A stretch of 64,000 nt of DNA. Origin: Firmicutes bacterium ADurb.Bin182 (GTDB lineage: Bacteria; Bacillota; Clostridia; Christensenellales; CAG-138). The translations under genes and the position numbers were made by a program. Within the stretch, counting starts at the first letter, position 1; each line of letters begins with the position of its first letter. The stretch lies in assembly GCA_002070205.1 (NCBI GenBank), contig MWCU01000087.1:29588-93587 (forward strand). The letters are read 5' to 3'. Below are positions 8,942 through 17,254 of the stretch, piece after piece. The notes below the pieces were generated by a model. The model made no database searches. It worked only from the letters and a program-made list of their open reading frames with translations, and had not been told where the DNA came from.

Positions 8942-10143
8942 ATAAGAGAAATCTGTTTAGATCCCAGGGCTTTACAAATGCGGTATCGTCAATATCGGCG
9001 ATTTGCGTGGGGCTGCTGTTCGGGCTTGTCATTCTGTTCGTAAGCAATTCTTCTCAGGCGCTGCAGGGCTTGGGCATTATATTGAAAGGCGGATTTTCCG
9101 CTCGTGCAAGGGGAGTCGGTCAATCGCTTTATTACGCAACCCCGATTATTATGACGGGTCTGTCGATTGGGTTTGCTTCTAAAACGGGGCTTTTCAACAT
9201 CGGCGCTTCCGGCCAGTTCATAGTGGGCGCTTTTGTCGCCATATTCATAGGAGTAAAGCTGCAGCTTCCCGAATCGCTCGCGTGGTCGCATTGGATAATC
9301 GCTCTTCTATGCTCTATGATAGCCGGAGGATTGTGGGCGCTCATCCCGGGGCTTTTCAAAGCATATTTGAATGTAAACGAGGTAATATCCTCGATCATGA
9401 TGAATTACATAGGCATGTACGGCGTGAATTACTTTGTTAAGCTCTACGTTTATGATTCGCTCAAAGCGCTGTCTCAAAACGTCGCTGAAACAGCTGTCAT
9501 ACCCAAATGGGGGCTTGACCATATTTTCTTTAACATGACCGGCAATTACAAGGACACCGCAACTATCAACGCGGGTTTTTATATTGCGATCGCAGCGGCC
9601 ATCGTCATATATATTGTGCTGAATAAAACTGTATTCGGCTACGAACTGAAGGCGTGCGGCTATAACAGATTCGCGAGCAAGTTCGCGGGGATCAATGAGA
9701 AACGAAGCATCGTTCTTTCAATGGTGATCGCAGGTATGCTTTCCGGGCTCGGAGGAGGACTTTTATACCTTTGCGGCGCTAACGGACGGCGAATCAAAGT
9801 CGTGGACGTGATCGCTCCCGAGGGATTCAACGGCATTCCCGTTGCGCTTCTCGGATTATCCAATCCTATCGGCATCATTTTTGCGGCGCTGTTTGTAGCC
9901 CATATCACTATGGGCGGCGAGTATCTGCAGCAATTGAACTACGTTCCCGAAATCATCGACATCATTATCGCGATCATCATCTACTTCAGCGCATTCTCGC
10001 TGCTTTTGCGCAACGTGATTTCAAAGCTGTTCAGGGATAGACATGTGGAGCTTGTTTCGGACACGGGCCCGGCCGGCAAACCCGGCCGTTTTGCCGGCGC
10101 CTCGGCAGGACTGAACGACGGTGTCGAAAAGGAGGACAAGTAA
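8938..10143 (+). CDS. nucleoside-type ABC importer permease 1
   Basis: A 401-aa inner membrane protein with about 9-10 hydrophobic helices and the family motif FNIGASGQF (residues 85-93) of BPD_transp_2 permeases such as YufP/NupP. A short basic hydrophilic tail rich in Gly and Ala ends the protein. It is translationally coupled to the ATPase gene by an ATGA overlap with AAAAAGGAG upstream. It pairs with the second permease that starts at the next base. Confidence 0.92.
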   Translation: MNKRNLFRSQGFTNAVSSISAICVGLLFGLVILFVSNSSQALQGLGIILKGGFSARARGVGQSLYYATPIIMTGLSIGFASKTGLFNIGASGQFIVGAFVAIFIGVKLQLPESLAWSHWIIALLCSMIAGGLWALIPGLFKAYLNVNEVISSIMMNYIGMYGVNYFVKLYVYDSLKALSQNVAETAVIPKWGLDHIFFNMTGNYKDTATINAGFYIAIAAAIVIYIVLNKTVFGYELKACGYNRFASKFAGINEKRSIVLSMVIAGMLSGLGGGLLYLCGANGRRIKVVDVIAPEGFNGIPVALLGLSNPIGIIFAALFVAHITMGGEYLQQLNYVPEIIDIIIAIIIYFSAFSLLLRNVISKLFRDRHVELVSDTGPAGKPGRFAGASAGLNDGVEKEDK

Positions 10144-11103
10144 ATGGAAACTATCATTTTCCTTGTGCAGCAGACCTGGTTTTTCTCCATTCCCCTGCTT
10201 ATCGTCGCGCTTGGCGGCATGTATTCGGATCGAAGCGGCGTAACAAACATTGCGCTGGACGGCATTATGATCATCGGCGCTTTTTCAAGCATTTTCTTTA
10301 TAAATCAAATGCAGGATATAATGAGCGGCCAGCCCCTTCTTCTGCTTGCCGTGCTCGTTTCAGTACTTTCCGGCATGATCACCTCTTTATTTCACGCGTA
10401 TGCGTCCATAAACCTTAAGTCGAATCAGGTCATCAGCGGCACCGCGCTCAATATGTTCGCTCCCGCATTCGCCATATTCACAGCGCGTATGGTGCAGGAT
10501 AACCACGTGCAGCAGATACTCTTCAGGAATACGTTCCGCATCGAGAGCGTTCCCGTTCTCGGCGATATACCGATAATCGGCGGCTTTTTCTTTCAGAACA
10601 ACTATATCACGACTTATATCGGGTTCGCTGTCCTCGCCGTCGCAGCGATCGTACTATATAAAACAAAATTCGGGCTTAGGCTTCGCGCGTGCGGCGAGCA
10701 TCCCCATGCGGCCGATTCGGTCGGAATCAACGTATACCGCATGCGTTATGCAGGCGTACTGATTTCAGGAGCTCTTGCCGGGCTCGGCGGTCTGGTGTTC
10801 GTGATACCCACCTCCACCAACTTTAACGCAACTGTGGCAGGTTACGGATTTTTAGCTCTCGCAGTGCTGATATTCGGGCAATGGAAACCCATACGCATAC
10901 TTTTTGCGGCGCTTTTCTTCGGCCTCATGAAAACGATCGCTTCTACCTATTCCGGGATACCTCTTTTGGCTTCGCTGCCTGTTCCCAGCGACATATATAA
11001 GATGGTTCCTTACATCGCTACCCTTATCGTGCTCGCGTTTACGTCAAAGACTTCTCAGTCGCCGAAAGCGAGCGGTATTCCTTATGATAAGGGCGGAAGG
11101 TAA
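10144..11103 (+). CDS. nucleoside-type ABC importer permease 2
   Basis: A 319-aa membrane protein with about eight helices, the YufQ/NupQ-type partner permease. The N-terminus has GGMYSDRSGVTNIALDG, corresponding to the conserved loop of this family. Its ATG follows the permease 1 stop codon with no spacer; GGAGG lies upstream. No gene for a BMP-family substrate-binding lipoprotein is found on either side, although the family normally needs one. Confidence 0.92.
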   Translation: METIIFLVQQTWFFSIPLLIVALGGMYSDRSGVTNIALDGIMIIGAFSSIFFINQMQDIMSGQPLLLLAVLVSVLSGMITSLFHAYASINLKSNQVISGTALNMFAPAFAIFTARMVQDNHVQQILFRNTFRIESVPVLGDIPIIGGFFFQNNYITTYIGFAVLAVAAIVLYKTKFGLRLRACGEHPHAADSVGINVYRMRYAGVLISGALAGLGGLVFVIPTSTNFNATVAGYGFLALAVLIFGQWKPIRILFAALFFGLMKTIASTYSGIPLLASLPVPSDIYKMVPYIATLIVLAFTSKTSQSPKASGIPYDKGGR

Positions 11104-11144
11104 AATATCGACACCTGTTTGCACAGGAAGCCGCGGAGGAGTTA

Positions 11145-11726
11145 ATGGCAAAATTATATTTCAGATACGGGGCAATGGGCTCCAGCAAAACGGCAAATGC
11201 ATTGATGGTCAAATACAATTACGGAGAGCGGGGTCAGAATGCATTGCTCGTAAAACCCGGCATAGATATGCGCGACGGGATGCACGTTATCAAATCGAGA
11301 TGCGGGCTGTCGGATGAGTGCGTCTTATTTGCGAACATGGACATTGAAAAAATAAAAGCTCACGAATACGACTGCATAATCGTAGATGAAGCTCAGTTTC
11401 TTACAAAGCAGGAAGTGGAGCTTTTGACGGTGATCGTGGACGAGTACGAAATACCTGTCATCTGCTACGGGCTTCGGGCTGATTTTCAGGGTAATTTTTT
11501 CGAAGGAAGCCATTATCTGATGGCCTGGGCGGACACAATAGAGGAAGTAAAAACGATTTGCTGGTGCGGACGAAAGGCCATATTCAACGCAAGGCTGGAC
11601 GGCAAGGGCGGCATCACAAAGGTCGGAGAGCAGGTCGTATTGGGCGCGAACGATAAATACATCGGCTTATGCCGCAAACATTGGCGCATAGGAGATCCCG
11701 GACCGCTTTACAGAAAGGCGACGTAA
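11145..11726 (+). CDS. tdk: thymidine kinase (type II)
   Basis: Phosphorylates thymidine (and deoxyuridine) with ATP in pyrimidine salvage. The P-loop is YGAMGSSKT (residues 8-16). DEAQ at 81-84 carries the catalytic Glu 82. The lasso-domain zinc ligands appear as Cys 139, Cys 141, Cys 176 and His 179. Length (193 aa) is normal for type II kinases. RBS GGAGGAG precedes the ATG. It lies 41 bp after the transporter, so import and phosphorylation of nucleosides are likely co-expressed. Confidence 0.95.
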   Translation: MAKLYFRYGAMGSSKTANALMVKYNYGERGQNALLVKPGIDMRDGMHVIKSRCGLSDECVLFANMDIEKIKAHEYDCIIVDEAQFLTKQEVELLTVIVDEYEIPVICYGLRADFQGNFFEGSHYLMAWADTIEEVKTICWCGRKAIFNARLDGKGGITKVGEQVVLGANDKYIGLCRKHWRIGDPGPLYRKAT

Positions 11727-12125
11727 ATGAAATTCTATATCGCGAGCGGGCTTCCCAATGCTGAAAGAGTAAGCCTCGCGGCGAATGTATTAAAGCAATC
11801 GGGATATGAACATCTATATGACTGGACTGCACACCGGGACGTAAGAAGCTGCGGCCAGAAGCGTATGCGCGAGGTATCGCTGAACGAAACCCGCGCGGCG
11901 GCGGACTGCGACCTTTTGCTTGTTTTGCTACCGGGCGGCGCCGGGACCCATACCGAGCTCGGCATTGCGCTCGCCGGCGACAAAAAACGCATACTGCTTT
12001 GGAGCGAAACGGGCGAAGAGTTCGACGACAGCGGCAAAACGTGCGTTTTTTACTTCCACCCCGCCGTCGAGCGCATTCAATGTTCGTTTGAGTATCTTAT
12101 AAAGCTCCTTGCGGAGATTATATAA
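11727..12125 (+). CDS. nucleoside 2-deoxyribosyltransferase-like protein
   Basis: A 132-aa protein. The N-terminal MKFYIASGL strand, the acidic stretch DCDLLLVLLPGG and the TELGIALA helix match the Rossmann-like fold of nucleoside 2-deoxyribosyltransferases and deoxynucleoside 5-monophosphate N-glycosidases. The Glu in THTELG is the likely catalytic nucleophile. The ATG directly follows the tdk stop. Context supports base exchange or hydrolysis of deoxynucleosides. Which of the two reactions it performs is unknown. Confidence 0.8.
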   Translation: MKFYIASGLPNAERVSLAANVLKQSGYEHLYDWTAHRDVRSCGQKRMREVSLNETRAAADCDLLLVLLPGGAGTHTELGIALAGDKKRILLWSETGEEFDDSGKTCVFYFHPAVERIQCSFEYLIKLLAEII

Positions 12126-12166
12126 AGCGGATAATGAAATTTGGCGCCGTGCCGCTTCCTGCTCCG

Positions 12167-12973
12167 TTAATTCAGACGCGGGTTCTGAAGCATCATGTAT
12201 CTTCCCATTTCCGCAAAGCCGAGCCTCCTGTATATGCGGCCCGCCGCGGGATTATCGTAAAACAGGCACAAAAATTCCATCCCCTCTTCAAGGCAGCTTT
12301 CGCATAACTTTGATACGACCGCCGAAGCGTAGCCTTTCCCTCTCTCCTCCGGCAGAGTACAAACGCCTATTATCATTGCGGAACGGCTGTTTCGCGCCGT
12401 CGCCGTCGCAACGCTCAATAAAACCCCGTCCGCCGTTACGCCGAATACCAGATCGCCGCGCTCCATTGCGAATTTTGTTTCCTGAGCGGCTTCTTCGGTT
12501 CTTCCCTCATAGCCGTCCTTGAATTCATCCACATTATTGTACAAATCGATTACAGCTCCCGCAAAAGACGGATCCAGTCGCTTCACGTCTATGTCTGCAC
12601 AGGTGTTTAATCTGCTGACCTTGGAAAGGCGGCTTAAATAGTCGGTTTTCCGTTTAAAATCCGGGAAATACGGAATCAACTTCTCAACGATATCCGCTTT
12701 CCCGTTGATGTCGCAGATTTTTTCGTATGACTTGATCTGATCAAAAACCGCCTTGGAGTTAAACCCCTCATGGTGGCTGTAAGGCACAAAGTGATTTCTG
12801 TATCTCAGGAGCATGCAATCTATTTGCGAATTCTCTTCATGCATGAATATTTCCTGATAATCATTGTCAAAGCCGTGGTTCTCAATATCTCCGATAATAA
12901 AAATATTGTATTCCGGCTCTTTCAAAACGTATTTCAGCACCAGATCGCGGTCCGCTTCGGTAAGTTTTCTCAT
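12167..12973 (-). CDS. GNAT family N-acetyltransferase
   Basis: A 268-aa protein with a C-terminal GNAT fold. The acetyl-CoA loop is LPEERGKGYASAV (about residue 205). The N-terminal half is a separate GNAT-like domain without an obvious CoA motif. Substrate is unknown. Its start overlaps the end of the YcaQ-like gene by 4 bp, so the two are translationally coupled. It converges with the nucleoside salvage operon across a 41-bp gap in which no clear terminator is visible. Confidence 0.85.
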   Translation of the reverse strand: MRKLTEADRDLVLKYVLKEPEYNIFIIGDIENHGFDNDYQEIFMHEENSQIDCMLLRYRNHFVPYSHHEGFNSKAVFDQIKSYEKICDINGKADIVEKLIPYFPDFKRKTDYLSRLSKVSRLNTCADIDVKRLDPSFAGAVIDLYNNVDEFKDGYEGRTEEAAQETKFAMERGDLVFGVTADGVLLSVATATARNSRSAMIIGVCTLPEERGKGYASAVVSKLCESCLEEGMEFLCLFYDNPAAGRIYRRLGFAEMGRYMMLQNPRLN

Positions 12974-14133
12974 CTGCAGTCCTCCCGTATTATGTTATTG
13001 CATTCATTGAATTTCGAAAATCGCTCAATACAGTCGCGCCACTCTTTTTCTGGAAGCTTTTGCCCTTGTTCAAGCCATACGTTTTTGACGCGAAGAGTTC
13101 GGCTGCCCCTTTCGCATACCGGTTCCGCCCTGCCTATGAACCTTTCTCCGTAAAGCATAGGAATCACATAATATCCGTATTTCCTTTTCGCGGGAGGACT
13201 ATAGATTTCCCACCGGTATTCAAAACCAAAAACGGCTTCGATCAGCTTCCTGTCCCAAATCAAGTTATCGAGAGGCGCTATCAGTTCCAAGCGGGGTTCA
13301 TAAGTTTCACTGAGCGTCCTTTCAAGCAACGGAATGTCCGAAGAAAGCATAAAAAATTCCTTTGAAATCCCTTCGATTTCAATATTCACGATATCTCCCG
13401 CCGCCCGGAGGCTTTCAAACGCCGAAGCACGCGCTTTCGAATCAAGACCGCGAATATACAGGAATGCATCGGACGGTCCGTTCCACAACATTCCGGCGGA
13501 ACCGATACGCCGCTTGACATGCCACATAAAGTATTCTTTCTCGGTTTTGTTCGGATCAGACGCGGACAAAATATGCCCCGGCAGCCACTTATATGCGAAA
13601 TCGTAATACTTTACGGTGCCCTTTTTGTGATGAACGATCAATTCTCCTCTGAAATACAAGCTTTCAAGAGCGGCGCGGGAAGTTCGCGTTTCACCCCAAG
13701 GCCATCTCACCTTTTCATGGAGGCCGATATCCTTCGAGCAGCACGGTCCCTTTTCATGAAGCGCTTCTCGTACGCGGTCATATACGCCAAGTATGCTTTT
13801 CTGATAATAAGTGTCCTGCTCATGATCCGTTCTGGTGCGCTGAAAATACGGCCAGTCCGATACGCTTATGACGGACATGTTTTTATCCCAATAATCGATA
13901 AACTTTCGCTCCGAGTACAGCAGTTCATACAGATCCGTCTTTTTATATCCCTCAATCCTGGACTGAAGCACCAGATCGGCATTTCTTCCGCATATATCGA
14001 TGGGGTCATATTGAATGCATCCGGCCTGCTCAATAAAGGATAATATCCCGCTTTTGCCGGAAAAAACATGCCGCCCGACCAAGCCGTGTTTTCGCAGCAG
14101 AAATTTTGAAGCCTGGGCTTTCGTCAAGCGCAT
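12970..14133 (-). CDS. YcaQ/AlkX-like winged-helix DNA glycosylase
   Basis: A 387-aa protein of the HTH_42 (DUF1006) family, whose studied members excise alkylated or crosslinked bases from DNA. The segment IQYDPIDI (residues 40-47) carries Gln 41-Tyr-Asp 43, resembling the Gln-hydrophobic-Asp catalytic motif described for YcaQ. It probably forms a two-gene unit with the acetyltransferase. Such glycosylase genes are known near self-resistance functions, but no biosynthetic cluster is visible here. Activity is inferred from family only. Confidence 0.82.
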   Translation of the reverse strand: MRLTKAQASKFLLRKHGLVGRHVFSGKSGILSFIEQAGCIQYDPIDICGRNADLVLQSRIEGYKKTDLYELLYSERKFIDYWDKNMSVISVSDWPYFQRTRTDHEQDTYYQKSILGVYDRVREALHEKGPCCSKDIGLHEKVRWPWGETRTSRAALESLYFRGELIVHHKKGTVKYYDFAYKWLPGHILSASDPNKTEKEYFMWHVKRRIGSAGMLWNGPSDAFLYIRGLDSKARASAFESLRAAGDIVNIEIEGISKEFFMLSSDIPLLERTLSETYEPRLELIAPLDNLIWDRKLIEAVFGFEYRWEIYSPPAKRKYGYYVIPMLYGERFIGRAEPVCERGSRTLRVKNVWLEQGQKLPEKEWRDCIERFSKFNECNNIIREDCR

Positions 14134-14209
14134 GGCACACCCCCCTGATGAATCATGTTACTCCAATTTAAAACCCGTTTCAAGCATATTTTGCAGCACA
14201 ATACAATAA

Positions 14210-14233
14210 AGGCGCAGCCGACAGGCTGCGCTT
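14210..14233 (-). terminator. terminator after the DUF1002 gene
   Basis: A 10-bp stem (14210-14219 with 14224-14233, one G-T pair) and a 4-nt loop are followed on the minus strand by TTTATTGTATT. It lies 18 bp beyond the DUF1002 stop. Confidence 0.75.
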
Positions 14234-14250
14234 AACGTGTCTAAGAAGTC

Positions 14251-15111
14251 TTAACCGAATATCCTGGAGAAAAATTCTCCTACCTTTGCGAAAAAACCCT
14301 GAACTTTCCGGCTGAACTCGCTCAGTTTCTCTGAGGCACTGTTCGCGGTTTCGGCCATTTTTGCAAAGGATATCAGCTTTTGCTTGAGCTCATCGACGTC
14401 AAGTCCCTGCATCGCGCGCGCAAGCTTTAAAATCTGCTCAACCTGGCCGTCGGTAATGCTGACGTTTATATTTTTCGCAATAGCCTTGATTTCATTTCTC
14501 ACTTCGTCATCGGTCATATTCTTGGCTTTGTCGAGTATCAGCTTAAGCTCGTTGATCAGCTGAGCAGCCTGCTCGCTTCCGATATATTCCGCAAGCTCGC
14601 CGGTAAGCACCAACTCCTCAGCGCCCAATGATTTTGCAAGCTCATTGAGCTTCGTCCCGGTAATATCCTCATAAGCCTTGTAGATCCCTGTCAAAGCCGC
14701 GGTTCCGGATACGGGGAAAGGAGCGCTGACCATGACCCTTGCGTCGGTAATGCCGGCGGTCATCAAAGCGTTGGAATACATTTCTTCTGTGCACCAGTTT
14801 ATATTATTGGTGGATATCTTAAGCCCCTCGCCCTCATCGAGCGCTTTTATATAGACGCACGAAAGCGCGACACTGCCGATCTTCCCTTCCGGCACCAAAC
14901 CTTCCAGGTAAGCCCTTTCCTCTTCATTGGTTACTTTCAATTCAGTAACGCTTCCCTGTTCGATCCCGAAATCCTTATAGATAGCCGCTCTTTGCGCGTC
15001 GTCGAGGTTCGCGCCCATCGTCACGCGCGCATCAACCTCGTTTGCGAGCGCCGAAGGAACTATAAACGCCAAACAAAGAAGTATCGCAATAACGCCGATT
15101 GTTCTCTTCAT
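14251..15111 (-). CDS. secreted DUF1002 protein, YpuA-like
   Basis: A 286-aa protein with an N-terminal signal peptide (MKRTIGVIAILLCLAF, probable cleavage after ALA near residue 24). The rest fits DUF1002, as in Bacillus YpuA: segments such as VTMGANL and INWCTEEMYSNAL recur in the family. Function is unknown; export to the cell surface is likely. ATG 15111 is chosen because AAAGGAGA lies 6 nt upstream; an earlier in-frame start eight codons upstream has no such site. Gene stands alone between a terminator and a 116-bp spacer. Confidence 0.85.
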   Translation of the reverse strand: MKRTIGVIAILLCLAFIVPSALANEVDARVTMGANLDDAQRAAIYKDFGIEQGSVTELKVTNEEERAYLEGLVPEGKIGSVALSCVYIKALDEGEGLKISTNNINWCTEEMYSNALMTAGITDARVMVSAPFPVSGTAALTGIYKAYEDITGTKLNELAKSLGAEELVLTGELAEYIGSEQAAQLINELKLILDKAKNMTDDEVRNEIKAIAKNINVSITDGQVEQILKLARAMQGLDVDELKQKLISFAKMAETANSASEKLSEFSRKVQGFFAKVGEFFSRIFG

Positions 15112-15227
15112 AAGACTTCTCCTTTCGCGAAACAATGTTTTCGTTATCGATTGACCGACTTTTAATCTTGTTTATTATATCATTGCCCGTATTGACTGAT
15201 TTAAAACTTTATATGAATTAAATAAAA

Positions 15228-15725
15228 TTATATATGATAAGACCAATCGCAGCCTCTCTCCAGAACGGATACGAATTCCTCGAGACCCTTTTTATCCTCT
15301 TCGTCAAATCTGTTAAGCACGGGGCTGTCGATATCCAATACTCCCGCAACGATTCCGTTCGCAAAAATCGGAACGACGATTTCCGACTCCGAAGCGCTGT
15401 CGCACGCGATGTGACCCTGAAATTCATGCACGTTTTCCACCAAAATCGTCTTTTTACGCATGACTGCAGTTCCGCATACGCCCCTTCCAGCGGGTATCCT
15501 GACGCATGCGGGCTTCCCTTGAAAAGGACCGAGTACAAGTTCGTTGTTTTTCAATATATAAAATCCCGACCAGTTTATATGATTCAAAGAACAGCAAATA
15601 AGCGCCGAAGCATTGGCAAGGTTTGCGATTATGTCGGTTTCGCCCTTGATCAATGAGCGAAGCTGCAAATTAAGCTGTTCATAGAATTCGCGCTTATCCT
15701 TATATTGAAATTCGATGTTTACCAT
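15228..15725 (-). CDS. free methionine-(R)-sulfoxide reductase (GAF domain)
   Basis: Reduces free L-methionine-(R)-sulfoxide with thioredoxin. The 165-aa single GAF domain carries GPFQGKPAC, GRGVCGTA and HIACDSAS. The three cysteines (74, 84, 108) keep the spacing of the catalytic and resolving cysteines in the E. coli enzyme, so it should be active. RBS GGGGGAG precedes ATG 15725. The thioredoxin reductase at the left end of the window could feed it with electrons. Confidence 0.92.
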   Translation of the reverse strand: MVNIEFQYKDKREFYEQLNLQLRSLIKGETDIIANLANASALICCSLNHINWSGFYILKNNELVLGPFQGKPACVRIPAGRGVCGTAVMRKKTILVENVHEFQGHIACDSASESEIVVPIFANGIVAGVLDIDSPVLNRFDEEDKKGLEEFVSVLERGCDWSYHI

Positions 15726-15769
15726 AGAACCCGCTCCCCCGCAAGATTTGTTGACCGGAATTTGCTTTT

Positions 15770-16099
15770 TTAAAATACCACGGTAAGCAAAAACTTCATC
15801 TGCTCCTCGGCATATACGGCATGAGGAATGTCAGCGGGCATTACAATGGTTTCTCCCGCGGAAAGAACGGATTTGCTTTCCCCGACTGTAATACCGGCTT
15901 TTCCGTCCAGGACCGTCAGCATGGCGTCCCCGTGAGAAGCGTGTGAGCTGATTTCCTCCGCCTTATCAAAAGCAAATAAAGTTATGCTGACGCTTGCGTT
16001 CTGAACCAGCGTCTTGCTGACGATCTGTCCCTCCTGATACTGTACAAGGTCTGATAATTTCAGCGCCTTCGATTTTTCGATATTTTTAAAAAGCTTCAT
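15770..16099 (-). CDS. cupin domain protein
   Basis: A 109-aa single-domain cupin. HASHGDAML in motif 1 and PADIPHAVYAEE in motif 2 provide histidines of the usual metal site. Small cupins of this kind are often detoxifying or regulatory, but the substrate cannot be told from sequence. It lies 44 bp upstream of the sulfoxide reductase on the same strand and may share its transcript. Confidence 0.85.
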   Translation of the reverse strand: MKLFKNIEKSKALKLSDLVQYQEGQIVSKTLVQNASVSITLFAFDKAEEISSHASHGDAMLTVLDGKAGITVGESKSVLSAGETIVMPADIPHAVYAEEQMKFLLTVVF

Positions 16100-16143
16100 G
16101 TCGTACCCGCCTTTGCAATGGTAAGCTTAGTATATCACGAACC

Positions 16144-17181
16144 TTATTCTTTCACATATTTCATGAATCCGCTGCTGTATTTTTTTGTTCCGTCCTTAAG
16201 GACCCACATCGCCTCAACGCCCGGAAGCGCGTCTATAAATTCCAGTCCCTGCTCATAAGGCATGTTGAACACAGCGGTGGACAAAGCGTCCGCATAGCCG
16301 GAATCCGCAGTGATTATTGTCACGGCGGTCATGAACCCGGCGGGGAACAATGTGTCGGGGTCGATTATATGATGATATTTTTTCCCGTCAACTATATAGA
16401 ATCGCTCGTAATCCCCGCTTGACACAACGGACAGTTCATCAATATTGACGATATGAAGATTCGGGCCTTGAGGCTCGGGGTTCTGAATGGCTACGTTCCA
16501 CAGCGTGCCGTCTCCTTTATTGCCCAGCGCCCTGACATTTCCTCCGACGCTTATCAAAGCATTCGTAAAACCGTTTTCCTTCGCTGTTTCCGCAACGCGT
16601 TCGACCGCATATCCCTTTGCGACCGCGCCTACGTCCAGCCTCATTTGAGGATCGGAAAGGAAAACGGTGGAATTTTCTTCATCGATTATAATATCGTTGA
16701 TGTCGGTATGCTCCGAAGCATCCGCAAGCTCTTGAACGGAGGGCAGCTTCGCGGATTCGGGATCGTCTATGCCGCTCGTCCTGTAATCGTGCCATATCTT
16801 CAATACGGCGCCGAAAGCGACATTCACTTTGCCTCCGGTTTGCTCGTACAACGTTTTTGCAAACTTCAAAAGGTCTATTATCCTTTGATCGACCTTTACG
16901 GGCGACAAACCCGCGTTGTCATTTATCGTTTTCAGGTTGTTGACGCCTTCATAGTCATTATAAATATCGTAAAGCTCATGATATTCTTTAAGATTGTCAT
17001 AAACGAGGGTGGAAAAATCCGAAAACTCATCCTTAGTTTTCATATACGAGACGAGCGTCGTTATAGTGTCAAACAGCACAAGGAACTGAGCTTCATACCT
17101 GTTCGTTTTGACTAAGCTGCATGAAGACATATTGAATAAAATCAAAATCGCAATTAGGACTGCCAATACTTTCTTTGCCAC
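16144..17181 (-). CDS. apbE: FAD:protein FMN transferase ApbE
   Basis: Transfers FMN from FAD onto Thr or Ser of target proteins outside the cytoplasm. A lipoprotein signal ends in the lipobox MSSC (Cys 21). DVGAVAKGYAVE and NVRALG-type motifs mark the flavin and Mg site of ApbE. Length (345 aa) is normal. The start is GTG with AGGAGAAG upstream. The next gene upstream (17255-18346) encodes a lipoprotein with two repeats that each hold a degenerate flavinylation motif, a likely substrate. A weak terminator lies between the two genes. Confidence 0.94.
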   Translation of the reverse strand: MAKKVLAVLIAILILFNMSSCSLVKTNRYEAQFLVLFDTITTLVSYMKTKDEFSDFSTLVYDNLKEYHELYDIYNDYEGVNNLKTINDNAGLSPVKVDQRIIDLLKFAKTLYEQTGGKVNVAFGAVLKIWHDYRTSGIDDPESAKLPSVQELADASEHTDINDIIIDEENSTVFLSDPQMRLDVGAVAKGYAVERVAETAKENGFTNALISVGGNVRALGNKGDGTLWNVAIQNPEPQGPNLHIVNIDELSVVSSGDYERFYIVDGKKYHHIIDPDTLFPAGFMTAVTIITADSGYADALSTAVFNMPYEQGLEFIDALPGVEAMWVLKDGTKKYSSGFMKYVKE

Positions 17182-17201
17182 GTTCTTCTCCTAAAATTCA
17201 A

Positions 17202-17233
17202 TGAGGGGCAGTATCATTATAAACTGCCCCTCA
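17202..17233 (-). terminator. terminator between lipoprotein gene and apbE
   Basis: An 11-bp perfect stem (17202-17212 with 17223-17233) and a 10-nt loop. The following minus-strand tract is only moderately T-rich, so partial read-through into apbE is plausible. Confidence 0.65.
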
Positions 17234-17254
17234 AATGAACTCAATATCGTGTTC

